Origin: Nitrospiraceae bacterium | GTDB lineage: Bacteria > Nitrospirota > Nitrospiria > Nitrospirales > UBA8639 | Length of the DNA: 13,501 nt | Direction of reading: 5' to 3' | Assembly (NCBI GenBank): GCA_003523945.1 | Contig: DOFS01000207.1 | Coordinates: 17,828 to 31,328, forward strand | Shown here: positions 1 through 7,540 of the stretch, piece by piece | How positions within the stretch are numbered: position 1 is the first letter of the stretch | How the letters are laid out: each line of letters begins with the position of its first letter | Notes under the pieces: model-generated | The model's input: the letters and a program-made list of their open reading frames with translations, nothing else | Told to the model about the DNA's origin: nothing | The model's database searches: none | Made by a program: the position numbers and the translations under genes

Positions 1-813
1 CCACGCCTCACGATGAATCGGTGTCTGAGGTGGGGCATAGACAAAATCTGCGAGTCCTGTCTGGCTAGAGCCAGGTTCCTGACTCTCCCCGATTTGTCGT
101 GCCGCCAGCACCCGGTTGGCTTGGTTGAGCAATTCCAAGGTTCGAAAGTTATGCACGCCCCAAAGGAGGAGTTGATATTTGAGAAGCGGTGGAGACCATT
201 CTTGATAGTTGTATGCCAGTTTCAACTCTCCTTGATCAAAATGAAAGTACGGACGAGGAATATACTCAGGTTCACGCAACTCCGCCCGGGGGAAATTGTC
301 GATGAGATCGTTCCCGCTAAAAAACATGGTCAGCACGAGGTCGGGGTCATAGGCCCAACCACGGGACCGAAGCGTGATTAATTCTTCAGCATTCCCATAC
401 CCTGGCACACCAAAATTAATCACCTCTATTTTGTGAGGGAGCAACCGTGCGCATGATTGAAGCTGTTGTTCCACTTTTCTCCCGAAGGTATCCTCCAACA
501 TGACTTGCCTGGCCTCCGTGTAGGAATCGCCCAGAAGCAAAATCCTATACGTCCCCTCCGGCTTCTGAATTGAATGTTCGACATCTCGAAACCCGGCTGA
601 ATTGATTTTAACGTAGGCATTTCCCTCATAACGAAACCACCCTTCCATCCCCGGTTCAAGAACTCGCCCTCTCACGGGGTCAAACCCGTGAAAGACAGGA
701 TAGGAGATGTTCAGTAGACGAAGACCGGCTTCCGCAATCAGGAGACCTCCAAATATACTTATCAGAATGACCAAGCCAATTTTAGCGAGGTAATTGAATT
801 TTTTTTTGATCAC
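1..813 (-). CDS. SGNH/GDSL-type hydrolase, membrane-anchored (3' end off the window)
   Basis: An open frame of 271 codons runs from a GTG start at 813 to the left edge without a stop. The start is supported by a GAGGAGG site 10 nt upstream on the minus strand. Residues 1-5 are MIKKK and a hydrophobic segment follows at about 8-28, so the protein is probably tethered to the inner membrane with its catalytic part outside. SGNH family blocks are visible: GDSY at 95-98 (Ser97 the likely nucleophile), a Gly/Asn block GVPGYGN at 135-141, and SGND at 166-169 (oxyanion Asn168). The C-terminal Asp-x-x-His block would lie beyond the window. Such proteins hydrolyse or transfer acyl esters, often on exported polysaccharides; the substrate cannot be told here. 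It is part of the chromosomal flank. Confidence 0.82.
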   Translation of the reverse strand, partial: MIKKKFNYLAKIGLVILISIFGGLLIAEAGLRLLNISYPVFHGFDPVRGRVLEPGMEGWFRYEGNAYVKINSAGFRDVEHSIQKPEGTYRILLLGDSYTEARQVMLEDTFGRKVEQQLQSCARLLPHKIEVINFGVPGYGNAEELITLRSRGWAYDPDLVLTMFFSGNDLIDNFPRAELREPEYIPRPYFHFDQGELKLAYNYQEWSPPLLKYQLLLWGVHNFRTLELLNQANRVLAARQIGESQEPGSSQTGLADFVYAPPQTPIHREAW

Positions 814-1858
814 GGTAAACCAGCCTCCTCTATCACGTCATCGAAATTTCTCACCATTTCCCTGATAGCATGAAATCACACATCGAACGTATTTATCAGC
901 CCAACGGTTGATGGCCACCGGCATATTCCAAAATGATCCGAACTTCCAGAAAAGCCTCACAACGGTTTTCGCTTCGAGAATGGGAGCAGAGACCTTCTTC
1001 ATGGAACGTCCGAGGGTCGGTTTTGACCAAAAAGACGACTCCCACCCGGGTGCCTGGCAATGCCAGGAAATCTTTTAGATCGTTTTATATTGAATCGGTC
1101 CGCAGCATGGGGTTTTCCCGGGTGCCATGGACATCCTGCGCTACGATAAGTTCGTCCTCTCTAAGTTCTGATCGGTTTTTTACACGTTCGGCTTTAAGAA
1201 AATAATGTTGAGCGATTCTTCTCTTTCACCAGTAGTAGGAAGGAAATTTCTGGAAAATTTTCTAATTTGAAAAAAAAGAGAATGCGGTGACATAAGAGCG
1301 GGTTTCAGCAGGTGGTTTGGTACCGGTGCTTACATTGCCGGAGACGATGTCGATAGTCCAAGACTTTGGCTCTGGACGATCGGAAAAGGAAGACGGGAAC
1401 TTCCCTGTGCCGCAAGTGCGGGCAGTGATCTTTCCCTGAATGAGGGTAGGGTCTCGAAGAGGCTCTTAATGGGGCAGGAGGTCTGTTATGAAGGAGGGAC
1501 GGGTGGAAAGTCAGCCAGGAATTCAAACACGAAGCGGTTTGACAGGTGTTCAAAACGGTCTTGATGTCGGGGTGGTTCGGGGCGAGCGCTGCGGCGGTGA
1601 GCCGGCACTCAGAGCATGGGGTGGAATAGCCTTCAAACGGATATCGGACCTGACGGCCGGACATGGATTGTGAATGGGATAAGGGGTATTGGGAATGATC
1701 CTGCCCTAGCGGAGTGGGTCTTTGAGTAATGAAAGTAAAAACGTGTGGCCCGAGGCCGCGATGCGACCTGGGGGCCCAACATTAAGGAGACTGTCCGAGA
1801 CAGGTCAGAATCCGCTGCATGTGAAGATCCGTGCGACGGATGTATCGAGGATAGTGTC
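814..1858. other. Long chromosomal intergenic stretch, no supported gene
   Basis: About 1 kb separates the SGNH hydrolase start from the TPR gene stop. The open frames in either strand lack convincing ribosome sites and have low-complexity, Arg/Pro/Ser/Cys-rich translations, so I call no gene. Small structures are present. CCTGGCA-A-TGCCAGG at 1053-1067 is a perfect 7-bp hairpin. CCCGGGTGCC occurs twice, at 1045 and 1117. CTGTC-CGA-GACAG lies at 1791-1803. The part from about 1300 to 1680 is more GC-rich than 830-1300, and one plus-strand frame near 1310-1440 shows two CxxC pairs interrupted by stops. It could be a decayed gene or insertion remnant, but I cannot name it. Confidence 0.5.
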
Positions 1859-3091
1859 TTACCCCGGAGAAGAGGTTAGTGTGGGATTATTTTTTTCGTG
1901 AATGGCATTGGCCCGCGTTTCCTGGGTGACGGCGTCCTCGGTACGGCCTATTTTTCGCAACAGGGTGGCATAATTTCTGAGGGCTCGTTCCACACGGAAA
2001 TGGTCTTTCCCCATGGTCTGTTCCGTGAGAGTGATGGTCCGTTGAAACAAGGGGTCGGCTTTTTCATATTGTCCTGTAGTGACATACAGTAGGGCTAAAT
2101 TATTGAGGGGGCCGGTCAGACTTGAGTGTTCCGGCCCTTCCGCTTTTTCAATAATGGCAATGGCGCGCTGTATTAAGGGAATAGCTTTTTCGGGCTGGTC
2201 TTGTAGCCGGTAGATCTCACCCAATTGATTGAGAGTGAGGGCAACCCGTGGGTGCTCTTCGCCAAACCCCTCCTCGGTAATGGTGAGCATACGTTCCAAG
2301 ACCGGCGTCGCTTGTGAGAATTGCCTGGCCGTACTATAGAGAAGCGCGAGGTTATTTAAGCTGCCGAGGAGATGGGGGTTGGTGGGGCCAATCTGCTTTT
2401 CTTTGATCGCGAGGGCCCTGAGTAATAAGGCTTCTGCCTGGTCGTATTGTTCCTGGGCTCGATGCAGGAGTGCGAGATTATTGAGCGGTTCCACGAGTTC
2501 GGGCGCATCCGGTCCGGTGGCCTTTTCCCTGCTCTCCAGAACGCGCTTAAGATAGGGGTCGGCCTGGGCATAGCGGGATTGCCGGACAAACAGCGCGGCC
2601 AGATTCTCCAGGTCTCGGATCACCTCCGGGTTATCAGGACCCAGTGCCTGTTCCCGAACGGTCAAGGCCCGTTCAAACGAGGTTTGGGCCTGGTCGAATT
2701 TCTGTTGGGTGACGTACAGCGCACCCAGATTACTCAGGCTGGCGGCCAACTCGGCCGTCTGAGGGTTGGGTCCCTGTTCATAAATGGCCACGGCCTTCTG
2801 AAGCAGGGCCTCAGCCTGTTCGGGCTCACCTTTAGCATTCTGCAGAATCGCTAGATTTGTGATGGACTGCGTGAGGCGAGGGTCTTGGCCTTCAAACTGT
2901 TCTGCCAGTTCCAGGGCAGCCTTCAATTCCTGTTCGGCTTCCGGGAACTTTCCCTGTTCCATGAGGGTCGTCCCCTGCTCGGTGTGGAGCTGCCAGGGCG
3001 TTTTGTCTTCGCTGCACCCGATCAGGGGGATGGCGAGCAGTGTGAGGGCCAGACAGCGCAGAATATGTGAGGGCCAAGAGAGAAGCATCAT
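1859..3091 (-). CDS. TPR-repeat lipoprotein
   Basis: The 410-residue protein begins with a short hydrophobic signal ending in the lipobox L-I-G-C, with Cys26 as the lipidated residue. It should therefore be exported and anchored by lipid. The rest, from about residue 32 to 400, is a run of tetratricopeptide units in roughly 42-residue spacing of the kinesin-light-chain type (TPR_12), with recurring patterns such as NNLALLY and ALAIKEK. These folds bind other proteins; no enzyme motif is seen. Two ATG codons are in tandem at 3091 and 3088. The nearest AAGGA is 13 nt upstream, which is rather far, so the start is not firmly set. Function beyond scaffolding is unknown. Confidence 0.85.
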   Translation of the reverse strand: MMLLSWPSHILRCLALTLLAIPLIGCSEDKTPWQLHTEQGTTLMEQGKFPEAEQELKAALELAEQFEGQDPRLTQSITNLAILQNAKGEPEQAEALLQKAVAIYEQGPNPQTAELAASLSNLGALYVTQQKFDQAQTSFERALTVREQALGPDNPEVIRDLENLAALFVRQSRYAQADPYLKRVLESREKATGPDAPELVEPLNNLALLHRAQEQYDQAEALLLRALAIKEKQIGPTNPHLLGSLNNLALLYSTARQFSQATPVLERMLTITEEGFGEEHPRVALTLNQLGEIYRLQDQPEKAIPLIQRAIAIIEKAEGPEHSSLTGPLNNLALLYVTTGQYEKADPLFQRTITLTEQTMGKDHFRVERALRNYATLLRKIGRTEDAVTQETRANAIHEKNNPTLTSSPG

Positions 3092-3442
3092 GAGATAGGG
3101 TGTGTCCTTTGGTTCTGAGTGAGCAAGAAAAAATGGTCAGAGGGTGATTGTACTGAAGGGGTTGGGGTCTTGCCAAACCGCATGTCCTCTGATGACGTAG
3201 AGAAGGGTGGATCCTCGAGCTAGGGGCCTGCCAAGAATGGAAATATCGTTGCCGTCAGATCCGTTCTGGGTGAACGAGGGCCATGGAAAAAATACGGGAG
3301 CGTTCAACAAGGTCTGATCAGTACGGCCGCCGCTCCTTGGACGGGCCGAGCGCACGAAGGAGTATGTGAGCATGACATACCGGCGATCTGCCTGCGCAAA
3401 GTCGCTCCGGCGAAGGGGGAACCCCACGGGCAGGCTGTTTTC
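3092..3442. other. Intergenic region between radical SAM and TPR genes; doubtful small frame
   Basis: This 351-bp gap separates two minus-strand genes. One open frame on the minus strand, 3427 to 3137 (96 codons, GTG start 16 nt after the radical SAM stop), nearly fills it. It lacks a well-placed ribosome site and has no recognisable motif, so I rate it more likely non-coding than real. No clear promoter or terminator stands out. Confidence 0.35.
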
Positions 3443-4459
3443 TCATTCCCACAGAGAGAGTTGGGTGGGTCCCGGCCGTCGAAAGGTCGAGGGAATGGGG
3501 GTGTCAGGACTGTCCTGAAATCCATGTTTCCGGGAGGCGGTTTCGAACAGTTGGGCAATGACATCCCACGTGGTGCCTCCCCCTACATGGCGTTTGAAAA
3601 AGATTCGTTCTCCGACCTGCCCTTCACGAACTTCCTTAAGACGGGCGAGAATTTTCTGGATCCGATCGGGAAAATGGTGCGTCATTCGTTCAACAAACAC
3701 CGGTTCCACGTTGTCATTGAGACGCAGCAGGATATAGGCAGCCTGTTGGGCTCCGGCATCGCGGGCTCGCGATAAAATCTGCGGAATATCGTGCTCATTT
3801 AAACCTGGAATCACCGGGGCAATGGAGACCGCGGTCGAAATGCCGGCTTTGGACAGCTGTTCTAACGTCTCAAACCGTTTCGTTATCGAGGGGGCTTGGG
3901 GTTCCACTTTTCGCGCGATGTCATCTGAGGCAAACGGAATACTCAGAAAGACGCGCACCCATGCCGTCTTATGCAGTTCTTGTAACACATCAATGTCTCT
4001 CACGATGAGGGCTGATTTGGAGATGATTCCAACCGGATTATGGAATTCTGCACAGACTTGCAGACAGGATCGGGTCAGTTTGTAGGAGGCCTCCAGGGGT
4101 TGGTAAGGATCGGTGTTACCGGAAAAAACAATTAGTTCCCCTTGCCAGGATCGTTTGAGCAATGATTCCTGAAGTTTAGCAGGGGCATTGACCTTGACGA
4201 CCAGTTTGGATTCGAAATCCGTTCCAGATCCAAACCCCCAGTATTCGTGGGTGGGGCGTGCATAACAATAGGCGCAGGCGTGAAAGCATCCACGATAGGG
4301 ATTTACGCTCCATCGAAAGGGAAGGTCGGGGCTGGTATTGTGGCTGAGGATGGTCTTCACCGTTTCTTCATAGATGTCCGGTTCCACGGGTGCAGGCGGC
4401 TCCAGTCGCTCGCGGACTTCCTGGACAAAGGGATTCTGGGGATTGGAGATCGGTTTCAT
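3443..4459 (-). CDS. PA0069-family radical SAM protein (SPL/Rv2578c-like)
   Basis: The 338-residue product carries a radical SAM cluster motif, Cys58-x3-Cys62-x2-Cys65 (CFHACAYC), within the segment NPYRGC...CYARPTHEYWG. That segment is the hallmark of the PA0069/Rv2578c family, related to spore photoproduct lyase. Residues 38-45 (LSHNTSPD) and GSGTDFE shortly after the cluster also match the family pattern. Radical SAM enzymes bind a [4Fe-4S] cluster and cleave S-adenosylmethionine to make a 5'-deoxyadenosyl radical; the substrate of this family is not established. Length fits the family. The chosen ATG gives a sensible N-terminus, although the ribosome site is weak. It is a chromosomal gene just left of the tRNA used by the element. 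Confidence 0.9.
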   Translation of the reverse strand: MKPISNPQNPFVQEVRERLEPPAPVEPDIYEETVKTILSHNTSPDLPFRWSVNPYRGCFHACAYCYARPTHEYWGFGSGTDFESKLVVKVNAPAKLQESLLKRSWQGELIVFSGNTDPYQPLEASYKLTRSCLQVCAEFHNPVGIISKSALIVRDIDVLQELHKTAWVRVFLSIPFASDDIARKVEPQAPSITKRFETLEQLSKAGISTAVSIAPVIPGLNEHDIPQILSRARDAGAQQAAYILLRLNDNVEPVFVERMTHHFPDRIQKILARLKEVREGQVGERIFFKRHVGGGTTWDVIAQLFETASRKHGFQDSPDTPIPSTFRRPGPTQLSLWE

Positions 4460-4613
4460 GTCAGTATAAAGATAACGCTGAGGCCTCTTGTTCTCACTAT
4501 GTAAAAAGGGTAACCTTTCACCTCTGCTGTGTACAAACTGGACATTCTGGTCTATAGGTAAGGCACATCAGGATTGTAAATGAACATTTCTTCTATTTAA
4601 CATAAGACTTGTT

Positions 4614-4690
4614 GCCCCCGTAGCTCAGTCGGATAGAGCAGCGGTTTCCTAAACCGCGGGCCGCACGTTCAATTCGTGTCGGGGGCACCA
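4614..4690 (+). tRNA. tRNA-Arg, anticodon CCT
   Basis: A full cloverleaf can be drawn. The acceptor stem is GCCCCCG (4614-4620) with CGGGGGC (4680-4686), the discriminator is A4687 and the CCA is encoded. The D arm is GCTC/GAGC. The anticodon stem GCGGT/ACCGC (4641-4645 and 4653-4657) holds loop TTCCTAA with anticodon CCT at 4648-4650, decoding AGG. The T arm is GCACG/CGTGT around TTCAATT. An AT-rich leader with a possible but weak promoter precedes it. The 3' part from 4645 on is shared exactly with 12909-12954, so the element inserted here and rebuilt the gene's 3' end. The tRNA should remain functional. Confidence 0.97.
4645..4690 (+). repeat. attL: 46-bp direct repeat, left copy
   Basis: It starts at the last base of the 5' anticodon stem and runs to the CCA end of the tRNA gene. 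It is identical to 12909-12954; flanking bases diverge at 4644 (G versus T) and 4691 (T versus C). Strand exchange probably takes place in or near the anticodon loop, a usual place for tRNA-targeting tyrosine integrases. The anticodon stem itself gives the inverted core GCGGTTT-CCT-AAACCGC. Confidence 0.95.
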
Positions 4691-4704
4691 TATCCTTCAA
4701 CCAC

Positions 4705-5868
4705 TTACGCACGATTAGCCCCTTCTAGCCTTTCACCATTTCCGGTTTCTGTCACGGTTCCATTTGAAACGGGGGCTTCTAAGGCCTCTCCGTCTTCTGC
4801 CGGTTCCACCTTCCCGAATCGTGAAACTTCCTCAATCGCCCCTTTCAAGTACGAAGGTGAAAGGTGAGCATATCGCTTCACCAAGCTTGTGGTGGAGTGC
4901 CGCAACAAGGCCGCTATTGTAGTCAAGGGTACGCCTTGCATGGCCAATCGACTGGCGAATGTATGCCGCAGGTCGTGCCAGGTCGCCCACCCAATGTCAG
5001 CCGCAATAACCGAGGCTCGATACAACCACATCAAATGCCGTGGGTCGAGAGGGGAGGCGGGGTTCTTACTCGGGAAGACCCATCGCCCCAAGCGGTCTTG
5101 GTTCATTTGTTGAATCTGCAAGGATCGCAGGATCGCCTTGGCTTCCTTATTCAACGGCAGATACTGACAATCACCGGCCTTCGTCACGGGCAACGTCAAC
5201 AAGCCCCGTTCCAAGTCCACATGGGACCATTCCAGCCGGAACTGTTCCAATTGCCGCAAGCCGGTCAGGATCGCGAACCTGGCATACGGGCCATAGATCG
5301 GCCCCATTTGTTCCAGCAATTTCGCCTCTTCCTCTACACTCAAGAATCGGATACGGCCTTTGGATTCCCGCAACATTTTCACCTTGGCCGTGGGGTTGGT
5401 CGTCAACTTCCCGTCACGAATGGCCACGTTCAGGACATGCCGCAACCAAGCTTGATAGCGGTTAATCCGTGCCGAAGATTTTTTCTCCTTCAGCAACTGT
5501 TGTCTGGCCTCTTCAATCCGTTGCGGGGTAATGGCATTCAACCGCTGATCCTTAAACCAGGCTTTCCACCATCGCCCGAAGTACACTTCATCCCGATAGG
5601 CTTTCTTACTGGTCGCCGTTTCCAAGTACCGATCAACCACCGCTTCAACCATCTCATAGCCGCCGTGTTGATATCGTTCAGGAAAGAACCGCCCGTCCTT
5701 TTGCTCAGCCTTGGCTTTCTCATAAAACTCTCGGGCTTTGGTCTTCGTTGGGAAGGTTCCGAACCGCCGCTCTTTTCCCTCGTGGTACAAGCGTACGCCC
5801 CAGACCAACTTTCCTTGAGAATCCTTTTGTTGAAGCAACCCGCGATCCTGTCGTCCTTTCCGTGCCAT
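4705..5868 (-). CDS. int: Tyrosine recombinase / integrase
   Basis: The 387-residue protein has the full catalytic set of tyrosine recombinases: Arg205 (TGLRQLEQ), Lys230 (VTKAGD), His298 and Arg301 (WHDLRHTF), His324 (LLRHSTTS) and the nucleophile Tyr333 (KRYAHL). Residues about 8-60 resemble a three-stranded arm-binding domain and about 75-160 the SAM-like core-binding domain. A 50-residue Glu/Gly-rich tail follows the catalytic domain. The ATG at 5868 has GGGGAGGG 7 nt upstream. The stop lies 14 bp from the tRNA 3' end, the usual layout for integrases that target tRNA genes. It should cut and join at the att sites, integrating the element and, with an excisionase, removing it. It follows the RHH gene by 43 nt and is probably cotranscribed with it. 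Confidence 0.96.
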   Translation of the reverse strand: MARKGRQDRGLLQQKDSQGKLVWGVRLYHEGKERRFGTFPTKTKAREFYEKAKAEQKDGRFFPERYQHGGYEMVEAVVDRYLETATSKKAYRDEVYFGRWWKAWFKDQRLNAITPQRIEEARQQLLKEKKSSARINRYQAWLRHVLNVAIRDGKLTTNPTAKVKMLRESKGRIRFLSVEEEAKLLEQMGPIYGPYARFAILTGLRQLEQFRLEWSHVDLERGLLTLPVTKAGDCQYLPLNKEAKAILRSLQIQQMNQDRLGRWVFPSKNPASPLDPRHLMWLYRASVIAADIGWATWHDLRHTFASRLAMQGVPLTTIAALLRHSTTSLVKRYAHLSPSYLKGAIEEVSRFGKVEPAEDGEALEAPVSNGTVTETGNGERLEGANRA

Positions 5869-5911
5869 TTGTTAGCCCTCCCCTTTAAGTTCATTCAATT
5901 GCATCCACCGC

Positions 5912-6100
5912 TTACCGGCTGTGGCGGATTCTTCGCTTGCCCTTTTGGGATTGGCTGGCTTGATACTCCCGCCAGTCCTGCCGGTCCTTTTCTAGCAGTC
6001 CGCGAATATAGCCCGCCGCCGTGTAGCCCTCCTCCTTCAATTCGCCCAGGTAAGTCTTTAGTTCCGGAGTCAAGGAAATCAAGATACGGTCGGTATTCAT
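5912..6100 (-). CDS. Ribbon-helix-helix regulator, upstream of int
   Basis: I choose the ATG at 6100, giving 62 residues, because AAAGGAGGG stands 6 nt upstream; a longer frame to 6160 has no such site. The sequence RILISLTPELKTYLGELKEE, followed by GYTAAGYIRGLLEKD, is a typical RHH fold: a beta strand that reads DNA, then two helices. A basic tail (KGKRRIRHSR) ends it. RHH proteins bind DNA as dimers and usually repress their own promoter. Its position before int and next to the AT-rich operator-like repeats suggests control of int and of the divergent genes, or a directionality-factor role. Family is clear; the exact role is inferred. Confidence 0.8.
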   Translation of the reverse strand: MNTDRILISLTPELKTYLGELKEEGYTAAGYIRGLLEKDRQDWREYQASQSQKGKRRIRHSR

Positions 6101-6144
6101 AACGCGCCCTCCTTTGTGTGAAAGATAGTGGTGAAGAATGTAAT

Positions 6145-6174
6145 GATATATAAATATCAAAATATATAAATATC
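6145..6174. promoter_or_regulatory. Operator-like direct repeats in the divergent promoter region
   Basis: ATATATAAATATC occurs twice (6146-6158 and 6162-6174) with a 16-bp period. The first copy extends to the imperfect palindrome GATAT-ATAA-ATATC. Short, closely spaced repeats like this are typical RHH binding sites, and RHH genes lie on both sides. Confidence 0.55.
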
Positions 6175-6180
6175 TGTCAA
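6153..6180 (-). promoter_or_regulatory. Putative promoter for RHH-int
   Basis: On the minus strand a perfect -35 TTGACA (6180-6175) is followed after 16 nt by GATATT (6158-6153) as a fair -10. The two 13-bp repeats overlap the -10 and the spacer, so a bound repressor would block it. Confidence 0.5.
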
Positions 6181-6191
6181 GCTAAATTGAC

Positions 6192-6200
6192 TGATATACT
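6192..6200 (+). promoter_or_regulatory. Putative extended -10 promoter for the RHH-DUF3800 pair
   Basis: TGATATACT carries a TG-N extended -10 joined to TATACT, with no good -35 but with the AT-rich repeats just upstream. The predicted RNA start is about 15 nt before the ATG at 6224. An alternative -35, TTGACT at 6187, has only a poor -10. Confidence 0.4.
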
Positions 6201-6223
6201 TGCCCTTGGTAGGCTCATCACCT

Positions 6224-6394
6224 ATGAGTGATGAAATTCAGGGAACAGATCGAAAGGCTTATGGATTGCGCCTGGACCAGGCCCTAATGAAGGACTTGAA
6301 GTATTTAGGAGTAGACCAGGATCGCAACATGAATGATTTGGTGGAAGAGGCTATTGTGGATTTGCTGAAAAAGTATAAGAAGGGGAAGAGATAG
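6224..6394 (+). CDS. Small ribbon-helix-helix protein, paired with the DUF3800 gene
   Basis: The ATG at 6224 gives 56 residues with GGTAGG 10 nt upstream; a TTG at 6200 in the same frame is possible but has no ribosome site. The segment YGLRLDQALMKDLKYLGVDQ then NMNDLVEEAIVDLLKKY fits a ribbon-helix-helix with a short strand and two helices. The C-terminus is very basic (KKYKKGKR). It lies 28 nt before the DUF3800 gene on the same strand, so the two probably form an operon. It may regulate that operon, as an antitoxin-like or autorepressor protein would, or compete with the other RHH protein for the shared repeats. Family assignment is reasonable; role is inferred. Confidence 0.7.
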   Translation: MSDEIQGTDRKAYGLRLDQALMKDLKYLGVDQDRNMNDLVEEAIVDLLKKYKKGKR

Positions 6395-6422
6395 CCCAAA
6401 GCATTTTATAAGGATCTTTTGC

Positions 6423-7079
6423 TTGTCGAACCTTTATGTTTTTCTTGATGAAGCTGGCAATTTTGACTTTTCTCCCAGTGGGACAAAATTCTTCTGTCTG
6501 AGCTCGGTAACTTGTGTAAGGCCATTTGTCTGGGACTCACTACTCCATGAGGTCAAATGTGATCTCCTTGAATCTGATTTGAACATTTATCGTTTCCATG
6601 CCTCAGAAGATAAGCAGAAGGTCAGAGATAAAGTATTTGAAGTTATTTGCAATCACATTTCCAATCTTCGAATTGATTCAGTGATTGTAGAAAAAAACAA
6701 AACTCAGGAGCACCTAAGAAAAATCGAAAAATTTTTCCCTAAAATGATGGGATACCTTGTGAAACATATTTGGTCGCAAGTTAAAGATTCAGGTTTCGAA
6801 AAGATTGTGTTTATTACAGACTCAATCCCAGTAAAGAAAAGGCGGGATATTGTGGAAAAAACAATCAAACAAACTTTAGCAGAGGTACTACCTGGAGGGG
6901 TTCGACATTCTATATATCACCACCCTTCCCAATCCTGTTTCAGTCTTCAAATAGCAGATTACTGTAATTGGGCTATTTTTAAGAAATGGGAGAGAGAAGA
7001 CAGGAGAAGCTATGAACTAATTAAAAAGGGGATAAAAAGCGAATTTGATATTTTCAGAAGGGGAAGTAAGCTTTATTGA
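6423..7079 (+). CDS. DUF3800 domain protein (cargo gene)
   Basis: The start is TTG at 6423, chosen because AAGGA lies 8 nt upstream and the family's first motif follows at once. The 218 residues show the DUF3800 pattern: an N-terminal strand with LDEAG (8-12; Asp9, Glu10), FHASED (58-63), an ITDS strand end (131-134, Asp133), and the C-terminal QIADYCNWAIF (176-186, Asp179). The spaced acidic residues fit an RNase H-like fold, suggesting metal-dependent nuclease activity, but no biochemical role is established for most of the family. DUF3800 genes are common in mobile elements and defence-gene neighbourhoods. This gene is clearly more AT-rich than its neighbours and is on the opposite strand to most of the element, so it was probably acquired separately. 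Confidence 0.8.
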   Translation: MSNLYVFLDEAGNFDFSPSGTKFFCLSSVTCVRPFVWDSLLHEVKCDLLESDLNIYRFHASEDKQKVRDKVFEVICNHISNLRIDSVIVEKNKTQEHLRKIEKFFPKMMGYLVKHIWSQVKDSGFEKIVFITDSIPVKKRRDIVEKTIKQTLAEVLPGGVRHSIYHHPSQSCFSLQIADYCNWAIFKKWEREDRRSYELIKKGIKSEFDIFRRGSKLY

Positions 7080-7540
7080 TGGTCTGAAATATGACCGCCC
7101 CGGCTACCTTTGCAGGAGAGCCCCCTGGGCTCTTATCACCAGGGCGGTACCTTTTTCTTGGGTGCTTTGAGGAGATAGTAGGAATTATCGTCATGAACTC
7201 ATTAGGAATCAATTGGGAAAAGTACATATGCTCTAGAGTATCATCAATTTGGGATGGAGCAATGGTTTTCTTGTCACCTAGGTAAACTGGCAGACCTGCC
7301 CAGTTGATTCCGCTGTCTGGAGCATGACCTCACCCTTCCTTTTAGTCCGTAGGATCGCCAAACTCCTCTAAGGCCCATGGCCGCTGCCGGGATGTTGTAG
7401 TTGTCCTGCCATTTTTACCTAGAAAACACTTTCATTTCGCGGACACACATGCAAAGGTTTGCCACCGTTTTCCATTCCAAGCCCGGAAAAACGGGAAGAA
7501 GGCTAGGCAGTCGCGCCCCCATCGCCTCTTTTCCCATACC
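7080..7540. other. Gene-free stretch between DUF3800 and TerS genes
   Basis: The two convergent genes are separated by 461 bp. Apart from the hairpin at 7094-7155, I see no supported gene. A short minus-strand frame without a start ends near 7350, and a good ribosome site before an ATG near 7327 leads to only 15 codons, so these may be remnants of lost genes. A packaging signal could sit here, next to TerS, but no known cos or pac pattern can be recognised. Confidence 0.4.
7094..7155 (+). terminator. Nested hairpin with T-tract after the DUF3800 gene
   Basis: An outer stem ACCGCCC (7094-7100) with GGGCGGT (7142-7148) encloses a perfect inner hairpin AGAGCCC-CCT-GGGCTCT (7117-7133). TTTTT follows at 7151-7155. 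It begins 14 bp after the stop codon, as expected for an intrinsic terminator. The two-level structure is larger than usual, so another RNA role is possible. Confidence 0.5.

Noticed and set aside
1305..1664. A 119-codon minus-strand frame in the long intergenic stretch
   Set aside because: Composition (Pro, Arg, Ser, Cys, His) and lack of a ribosome site make coding unlikely. I could not tie it to a transposase or other family.
1791..1803. The CTGTC-CGA-GACAG hairpin as a terminator for the TPR gene
   Set aside because: The stem is only 5 bp and no T-tract follows on the minus strand.
4864..6102. A 412-codon plus-strand open frame opposite the integrase gene
   Set aside because: It is the antisense shadow of int, low in recognisable motifs and rich in Pro/Ser/Arg. 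The minus strand has full tyrosine recombinase catalytic residues and a good ribosome site.
7091..7285. A 64-codon plus-strand frame after the DUF3800 gene
   Set aside because: It begins inside the hairpin structure, has no ribosome site and shows no motif.
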